A DNA stretch of 11,214 nt, from contig DMUE01000029.1 of NCBI GenBank assembly GCA_003476465.1, positions 4,771 to 15,984 on the forward strand, read 5' to 3'. The DNA is from Microbacterium sp. Its GTDB lineage: Bacteria > Actinomycetota > Actinomycetes > Actinomycetales > Microbacteriaceae. Both the position numbers and the translations under genes were made by a program. The notes under the pieces are model-generated. The model was not told where the DNA came from. It saw only the letters and a list, made by a program, of their open reading frames with translations, and did no database searches. Below are positions 6,543 to 11,214 of this stretch, one piece after another. Numbering within the stretch: position 1 is the stretch's first letter; every line of letters starts with the position of its first letter.

Positions 6543-8126
6543 ATGAGAACTACCTGGGGCGAGACGCCCCGGCTCGAGCTGCGGGGGCTGCGCAAGTACT
6601 TCGCAGCCTCCGGCGTGCTCGCGGTCGCGGACGTCTCGCTCGAGGTGGCACCCGGTGAGGTTCTGGCCCTCATCGGCGAGAACGGCACCGGCAAGACGAC
6701 GCTGATGAACCTCCTGTTCGGTGTGCACTCCCTGGATGCCGGTGAGATCTTCATCGACGGAAAGCCGGTCGAGATCCGCGGCCAGCAGGACGCGATCCGC
6801 AATGGGATCGGCATGGTGCATCAGCACTTCGAGCTGGTGCCGTCGTTCACCGTGGCCCAGAACGTGCTCCTCGGGCGCGAGCCCCGGCGGGGCGGCTTCT
6901 TCGACAACGCCGCCGCCGAGGAGCGGGTCGCCGAGCTGGCTCAAGAGACCGGGTTCCACATCGACCCACGGCAGGTCGTGCGCGACCTGCCAGTCGGCGC
7001 GCAGCAGCGCGTCGAGATCCTCAAGTCGCTGGCCGCCGACGCCCGGCTGCTCATCCTCGATGAGCCGACCGCGGTGCTCACGCCGAGTGAGACCGACGAT
7101 CTGCTCGTGATGGTGCGCACGCTCGCCGCCTCGGGGCGTTCGGTGGTGTTCATCTCCCACAAGCTGCCCGAGGTGCAGGCCATCGCCGATCGCATCGTCG
7201 TGATGCGGCGCGGCGCGGTCGTGGGCGACCTTGCCCGGGGCGAGGCGACAGATGCCGAGCTCGCGCGCCTGATGGTGGGCCGCGACGTGCTGCTCACCGC
7301 ACTCCGCGCCTACAGCCTCCCGGGCGAGGTGCTGCTGAGCCTCTCGGGGGTGACGGCTCCGCCGAGCCAGGACGGCAGCACCGGCCTCAAGGGCGTCGGC
7401 CTCGAGCTCCGCGCCGGCGAGATCGTCGGTCTCGCCGGCGTCAGCGGCAACGGTCAGGACGAGCTCGTCGACGCAATCGCGGCGCTCTCTCCTGCAGAGA
7501 AGGGCAGCATCCGGCTCTCGGGCACCGAGATCTCGCGTCGCTCTCCAGCCGAGGTGCGCACCGCCGGGGTGGCCCACATCGCGGCCGATCGCATGCACGT
7601 GGGACTCAACCTGCTCGCGACCCTTGAAGAGAACGCCGTGAGCACGAGGTTTAAGGCCCCCCCGTTTTCGAAGTGGGGCATCATCCGCAAGGCGGAGCGA
7701 CGCGCGTTCGCCCAGCGGATCGTCGCCGACTACGAGGTGCGCGGGGGCGCGCCGGCCCGCGTGGTCGGCTCGCTCTCGGGCGGAAACCTGCAGAAGGTCG
7801 TGATCGGTCGCGAGCTCAGCGGCGAGCCGCGCGTGGTGCTGGCCAACCAGCCGACCAGAGGACTCGACGTTGGCAGCATCGAGTTCGTGCACTCCGCGCT
7901 GTCGGATGCCCGGGCCTCGGGCGCCGGCGTGCTGCTGGTGTCCGCCGAGCTCGAAGAGATCTTCGCGCTCTCCGACCGCATCGCCGTGATGTTCGACGGC
8001 GAGCTGATCGGCCCCTTCCCGCGCGCTGAACTCGACCGCGAGCGCCTCGGACGATTGATGACCGGCGGCGCGTCCGAGAACTCCGAACCCACGGCCGACG
8101 CGCCGGATCCGAAGGAGAACCGATGA
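6543..8126 (+). CDS. BMP-type ABC importer, double-domain ATPase
   Basis: The 527-residue protein has two fused nucleotide-binding domains, like YufO/NupA, and powers the importer from the cytoplasmic face. Domain 1 has Walker A GENGTGKT (45-52, K51), a Q-loop segment MVHQHFELVPSF, the signature LPVGAQQRVEI from L149 and Walker B ending D173-E174. Domain 2 has a degenerate P-loop (GVSGNGQDE, no Lys), the signature LSGGNLQKV from L411 and a Walker B in which Gln (Q436, in ANQPTRGLD) replaces the catalytic Glu. Such asymmetry is usual for this class, leaving one working hydrolysis site. The ATG at 6543 is preferred because AGGGA lies at 6526-6530. An in-frame ATG at 6516 is only two bases after the previous stop, lacks such a site, and would add nine residues. 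Confidence 0.93.
   Translation: MRTTWGETPRLELRGLRKYFAASGVLAVADVSLEVAPGEVLALIGENGTGKTTLMNLLFGVHSLDAGEIFIDGKPVEIRGQQDAIRNGIGMVHQHFELVPSFTVAQNVLLGREPRRGGFFDNAAAEERVAELAQETGFHIDPRQVVRDLPVGAQQRVEILKSLAADARLLILDEPTAVLTPSETDDLLVMVRTLAASGRSVVFISHKLPEVQAIADRIVVMRRGAVVGDLARGEATDAELARLMVGRDVLLTALRAYSLPGEVLLSLSGVTAPPSQDGSTGLKGVGLELRAGEIVGLAGVSGNGQDELVDAIAALSPAEKGSIRLSGTEISRRSPAEVRTAGVAHIAADRMHVGLNLLATLEENAVSTRFKAPPFSKWGIIRKAERRAFAQRIVADYEVRGGAPARVVGSLSGGNLQKVVIGRELSGEPRVVLANQPTRGLDVGSIEFVHSALSDARASGAGVLLVSAELEEIFALSDRIAVMFDGELIGPFPRAELDRERLGRLMTGGASENSEPTADAPDPKENR
8112..8117 (+). promoter_or_regulatory. Ribosome-binding site of the amidohydrolase
   Basis: AAGGAG lies five bases before the ATG at 8123. 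That ATG overlaps the ATPase stop as ATGA, so this site fixes the enzyme's start and couples it to the transporter. Confidence 0.65.
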
Positions 8127-9448
8127 CCGAGATCATCGTCGCCGACCACATCTGGACGGGCGATCCGGCGCAGCCGCTGCTGTCACCCGGGGCGATCGAG
8201 GTCGACGGCGGCGTGATCGTCTCGATCAGCGCCGTGACCGGCGCGAGGCCCGCGGGAGCGAACGTGACCGACCTTCGGGCCAGCGTCGTGCTTCCCGGCC
8301 TCGTCAACGCGCACGCGCACACGCCGATGTCGATCATGCGCGGCATCGCCGAGGGCGTCTCGCTGCTCACAATGGAGGGGTTCCTGCAGACCCTGCGCGG
8401 CCATGAGGAGTTCCTCACCCCCGAACTCGTCCCCGCGGCGGTCGACGTGTCGCTGGCCGACATGATCCGGCACGGTACCACCATGTTCGCCGATCAGTAC
8501 TTCTACGCCGACGAGATCCTGCCGGGTGTCCTGCGCTCGGGCATGCGCGCCCGCATCGCGTGGGGCATCGTCGAGCTCGGCGACGACGAGGCCCGCGCCC
8601 GTGAACTCGCGGCGGCGACCGCGTTCGCCGAGTCCGTGCCGGACGGGTCGCTCGTGCAGGGCTGGGTCGGCCCGCACGCGTTCTTCGTCGACAACCAGCC
8701 CGAGGCCATCCGCGCCGAGGTGGAGCTCGCGACGCGGCTCGGCATCGGCCTGCATGCGCACTTCTCCACCTCGGGCGAGGAGGACGCCTTCTGCCACGCG
8801 GAGTACGGCCGCCCCGCCCTCGAGGTGATGAAGGAGCTGGGTCTGCTCGACCTGCCGCTGATCCTCGCGCACGGCAACACCGTGCCGGTCGCGCAGCTGC
8901 CCCTCCTCGCCGGCACCCGGGCGGCGATGGCCGTGATCCCGTCGGTCGCGATGATGAGCGGGGCTCCGGAGGCGCCCGTGCGCGAGGCCCTCGACGCCGG
9001 CGTCACCGTCGCGATCGGCTCCGACAACGTCTGCAACAACACCAACGCCGACCTGTTCGAAGAGATGCGCGTCCTCGGCAAGCTGGCGGCGTTCTCGAGC
9101 CGCACGCCGAATCAGGTCACCTCGCGCGAGATCCTCGAGATCGCCACCGTGAACGGTCACCGGGCCCTCGCGGGCGGTCCCGATGACGGCCGTCTCATGG
9201 CGGGTGCGGTCGCGGACCTCATCGCCGTGCCCGTGCACGAGGTGCGGCGCGGGCCCGTCGGCGCGCAGTCGCTGGAGTCGGCGCTGGTGTACTGCACCTC
9301 TGGAGCCTCGGTCAGCCACACAATGGTCGGTGGATCATGGCTGATGTCGGAGGGCATCGTCCGCACGGTCGATGACGAGCGCGCGGGGGCGCAGCTGCAG
9401 ACCGACTTCAACACGTTGATCGGCCGCAAAGTCGCGGCGGGAAAGTAG
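8123..9448 (+). CDS. Amidohydrolase-superfamily enzyme (MtaD/SsnA/AtzA-like, divergent)
   Basis: The 441-residue cytoplasmic enzyme has the layout of metal-dependent deaminases and hydrolases such as methylthioadenosine/S-adenosylhomocysteine deaminase, SsnA and the triazine hydrolases. An N-terminal beta-sandwich segment leads to VLPGLVNAHAHTPM with metal ligands H64 and H66. Further expected ligands are H213 (in LHAHFST), H250 (in ILAHGNTV) and D301 (in AIGSDNVCNNTNADLFEEMR). Compared with family members, the Glu three residues after the third His is missing (H213-F-S-T), and the NPxSN-type segment reads IPSVAM. The substrate class is therefore uncertain: a nucleoside or nucleobase-like amine is plausible from the importer, but a different hydrolysis is equally possible. 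The gene is coupled to the ATPase by ATGA and followed ten bases later by the regulator. Confidence 0.87.
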   Translation: MTEIIVADHIWTGDPAQPLLSPGAIEVDGGVIVSISAVTGARPAGANVTDLRASVVLPGLVNAHAHTPMSIMRGIAEGVSLLTMEGFLQTLRGHEEFLTPELVPAAVDVSLADMIRHGTTMFADQYFYADEILPGVLRSGMRARIAWGIVELGDDEARARELAAATAFAESVPDGSLVQGWVGPHAFFVDNQPEAIRAEVELATRLGIGLHAHFSTSGEEDAFCHAEYGRPALEVMKELGLLDLPLILAHGNTVPVAQLPLLAGTRAAMAVIPSVAMMSGAPEAPVREALDAGVTVAIGSDNVCNNTNADLFEEMRVLGKLAAFSSRTPNQVTSREILEIATVNGHRALAGGPDDGRLMAGAVADLIAVPVHEVRRGPVGAQSLESALVYCTSGASVSHTMVGGSWLMSEGIVRTVDDERAGAQLQTDFNTLIGRKVAAGK

Positions 9449-9458
9449 GGCACACGAC

Positions 9459-10277
9459 ATGGACGTCATCAAGCGCCGCACCCTCATCGAAGAAGAGGTC
9501 ATCCGCGCGGGAGAGGTGTCGTTCGTCGCCCTCGCCGAGAGGTTCGACGTCTCCGAGATGACGATCCGCCGTGACATCGAGGCTCTTCAGGCCACGGGCG
9601 TCGTGCGCAGGGTGTCAGGAGGGGCGATCGCGCTGTCGGGAACGGCGTTCGAGCCCTCGTACGGTCTCCGCGCGGGGCGGGCCGCCGACAGCAAGGCGCA
9701 GATCGGCCAGCGGATCGCCGCGCTGCTGCACCCGGGGGAAACGGTCGTGCTCGACAGCGGCAGCACGGTGCTCGCGGTCGCGCAGGCGATCCGCGGTCTG
9801 AACTTGGGCCTGACGGTGATCACCCCGAGCATCGGGGTTGCCACGACGCTCGCGGATGAGCCCGGTACGCAGGTCCTTCTCACGGGCGGCGTCGTCCGGC
9901 CAGGTGAGCTGAGCCTTATCGGCAGCGATGCCGAGCTGATGATGGCGCGCTACAACTGCGACACCTATGTTGCCGGCGTCGCGGGTGTCGACGCAGAGCG
10001 GGGACTCACCGAGTACCATCCGCAGGAGGCGAGCGTGAAGGAGGCGGCCGTCCGTGCCTCGCGCCGGGTGATCGTGGGCGCTGATGAGGAGAAGCTCGGG
10101 CGGGTGCACCTCGTCAACGTCGCGCCCCTGCATGCTGTCGCGGCGCTGGTCACCGATGCTCCGTCCACCCATCCCATCCTCGAAGCCGCGGCCGCCCGCG
10201 GCGTTGCGGTCTACACCATCGCTCTTGCAGCGGGCGCCGATATTTCCATCCAGAAACTCGCAGGAGACAGCGTATGA
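9459..10277 (+). CDS. DeoR-family transcriptional regulator
   Basis: The 272-residue protein has the two-part DeoR/GlpR layout. An N-terminal winged helix-turn-helix (about 5-57) includes VALAERFDVSEMTIRRDIEAL and ends in VVRRVSGGAI. A C-terminal sugar-phosphate sensing domain has LDSGSTVLAVA (D99-S102 in the phosphate-binding turn), TGGVVRPGELSLIG and GVAGVDAERGLTEY. Where many family members have a DHSKFG-type motif, this one reads GADEEKLGR. Proteins of this family usually repress catabolic operons and release DNA when they bind a phosphorylated sugar or sugar-like intermediate, which fits the kinase two genes downstream. It lies inside the operon, so autoregulation is likely. The repeats at 3131-3179 are the candidate target. 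The ribosome-binding site is weak (TAGGG, eight bases upstream). Confidence 0.92.
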   Translation: MDVIKRRTLIEEEVIRAGEVSFVALAERFDVSEMTIRRDIEALQATGVVRRVSGGAIALSGTAFEPSYGLRAGRAADSKAQIGQRIAALLHPGETVVLDSGSTVLAVAQAIRGLNLGLTVITPSIGVATTLADEPGTQVLLTGGVVRPGELSLIGSDAELMMARYNCDTYVAGVAGVDAERGLTEYHPQEASVKEAAVRASRRVIVGADEEKLGRVHLVNVAPLHAVAALVTDAPSTHPILEAAAARGVAVYTIALAAGADISIQKLAGDSV

Positions 10278-11074
10278 CCCGCTTCGCATGTATTTTTCCC
10301 GGCATCGACAAGCCCCTGATCGCGATGGCTCATGTGCCGGCGCTGCCGGGAACCCCCCTGTACGACCCGGGGGCCGGTGTCTCGGGACTCGTCGACCACG
10401 TGCGCCGCGACGTCGATATGCTGGTCGACGCGGGCTTCGATGCCGTGATGTTCTGCAACGAGAACGACCGACCGTACCAGTTGAAGGCCGGCCCCGAAGC
10501 GGCGGCCGTGATGTCGCGCGTGGTCACTGAATGCCGCCCGGCATCCATTCCGTTCGGTGTCGACTTCCTCTGGGACCCGAGTATCGCGCTCGCTACCGCT
10601 GTGGCGACGGGCGCGAGCTTTCTGCGCGAGGTCGTGACCGGCGTCTGGGAGTCGGACATGGGGCTCTGGAACACCGATGCCGCGACCACGCTGCGTGAGC
10701 GCCGCCGCCTCGACGGTGACGACATCGCGGTCCTGATGAACGTCTCGCCCGAGTTCGCTTCGCCGATCGGCACCCGCAGCGTGGCGCAGACGGCGAGCAG
10801 CGCCGTCGTGTCGAGTCTCGCCGACGCGATCCTCGTGTCGGGCCCGATGGCGGGCGCGGGGCCCGAGATGTCGCTCCTGCGTGAGGTGCGGGGTTCTGTG
10901 CCCCCTGACATCCCGGTTATCCTCAACACGGGAGCCCAGGCTGAGACGATCGCGTCGATGCTCGAGGTCGCCGACGGCTGCATCGTCGGCTCATCCCTGA
11001 AGGTCGACGGCTACACCTGGAACGCCGTCGACCCCGACCGGGCCCGTCGATTCGTCGAGGCGGCCAAGGGCTAG
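10274..11074 (+). CDS. BtpA-family TIM-barrel protein, SgcQ-like
   Basis: The 266-residue protein matches the BtpA family and looks closest to the E. coli SgcQ branch. Seen in order are MAHVPALPGTPLYD (18-31, the HxPxLPGSP signature), a FCNENDRPY segment (60-68), GVDFLWDP (95-102), ASFLREVVTGV (114-124), a VSGPMAGAG loop (188-196), ILNTGAQAETI (216-226) and GCIVGSSLKVDG (235-246). The last two resemble the phosphate-gripping loops of TIM barrels acting on phosphorylated substrates. The family is named after a cyanobacterial photosystem I assembly factor, but that role makes no sense here; the biochemical activity of SgcQ-type members is, to my knowledge, not established. The start at 10274 overlaps the regulator stop (ATGA) and has AGGAGA six bases upstream. 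An enzyme of the pathway is the best guess. Confidence 0.85.
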   Translation: MTRFACIFPGIDKPLIAMAHVPALPGTPLYDPGAGVSGLVDHVRRDVDMLVDAGFDAVMFCNENDRPYQLKAGPEAAAVMSRVVTECRPASIPFGVDFLWDPSIALATAVATGASFLREVVTGVWESDMGLWNTDAATTLRERRRLDGDDIAVLMNVSPEFASPIGTRSVAQTASSAVVSSLADAILVSGPMAGAGPEMSLLREVRGSVPPDIPVILNTGAQAETIASMLEVADGCIVGSSLKVDGYTWNAVDPDRARRFVEAAKG

Positions 11075-11092
11075 AGCGGAGCTGTGGCCTCG

Positions 11093-11214
11093 ATGAGTGC
11101 GATCACCATCGGCCTCGACATCGGCACGACGGGAGTCAAGGGCGTCGCCCTCGAGATCGACCGCGGGCTGCTCGCCCAGGCCTCGCGCGCCAACCGGCTG
11201 GCCTCGGCGCAGCC
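11093..11214 (+). CDS. FGGY/ASKHA-type carbohydrate kinase, N-terminal fragment
   Basis: Only the first 40 residues are in the window; the frame is open to the right edge. They contain ITIGLDIGTTGVKGVALEID, the phosphate-1 loop of the FGGY kinase family (xylulokinase, gluconokinase and relatives), with D9 and the GTTGVKG turn in the expected positions. The ATG at 11093 is preferred because GGAG lies at 11078-11081; an in-frame GTG at 11084 is too close to it. The gene follows the BtpA-like gene by 18 bases and appears to be in the same operon. FGGY kinases phosphorylate sugars, polyols or related compounds using ATP; the substrate cannot be predicted from this fragment. Confidence 0.82.
   Translation, partial: MSAITIGLDIGTTGVKGVALEIDRGLLAQASRANRLASAQ

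Noticed and set aside
6987..7007. Pro instead of Ser in the first ABC signature (LPVGAQQ)
   Set aside because: From memory, this variant is common in domain 1 of BMP-type ATPases, so it is not a sign of loss of function.
1..11214. CRISPR arrays, insertion sequences, phage genes, toxin-antitoxin pairs
   Set aside because: I saw no regularly spaced repeats, transposase motifs, terminal inverted repeats or small paired genes.

Overview
The window looks like chromosome from a high-GC actinobacterium, most likely Microbacteriaceae (Microbacterium-like). The grounds are the strong G/C third-position bias, the dense stop/start overlaps (GTGA, ATGA), GTG starts, and the phoH-ybeY-CNNM/CorC-era gene order with typical actinobacterial sequences. 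The assignment is by eye and not from a search. Every gene is on the + strand.

Region 1 (1-2969) is a translationally coupled housekeeping block. It holds the C-terminus of a PhoH-family ATPase, the YbeY endoribonuclease, a CNNM/CorC-type membrane protein with two CBS domains, and the ribosome-assembly GTPase Era. Each gene overlaps the next by 4-8 bases.

Region 2 (2970-3236) is the only real intergenic gap. It contains a GC-rich stretch able to fold through nested inverted repeats (about 3015-3101). After that come two near-identical 16-base direct repeats (3131-3146 and 3164-3179), which are the best operator candidates in the window.

Region 3 (3237 to the right edge) is a compact catabolic operon. 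A complete BMP-type ABC importer (two permeases, a substrate-binding lipoprotein and a double-domain ATPase) is followed by a metal-dependent amidohydrolase of the deaminase superfamily, a DeoR-type repressor, a BtpA/SgcQ-type TIM-barrel protein and the start of an FGGY-type carbohydrate kinase that runs off the window. The importer type usually carries nucleosides or similar compounds. The enzymes suggest uptake, hydrolysis or deamination, phosphorylation, and then processing of a phosphorylated intermediate, with DeoR sensing a phosphorylated metabolite. The substrate cannot be read from the sequence. I do not recognise this exact gene set as a characterised pathway, so it is the main candidate for an undescribed system. 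The amidohydrolase lacks the usual catalytic glutamate, so simple deamination should not be assumed.
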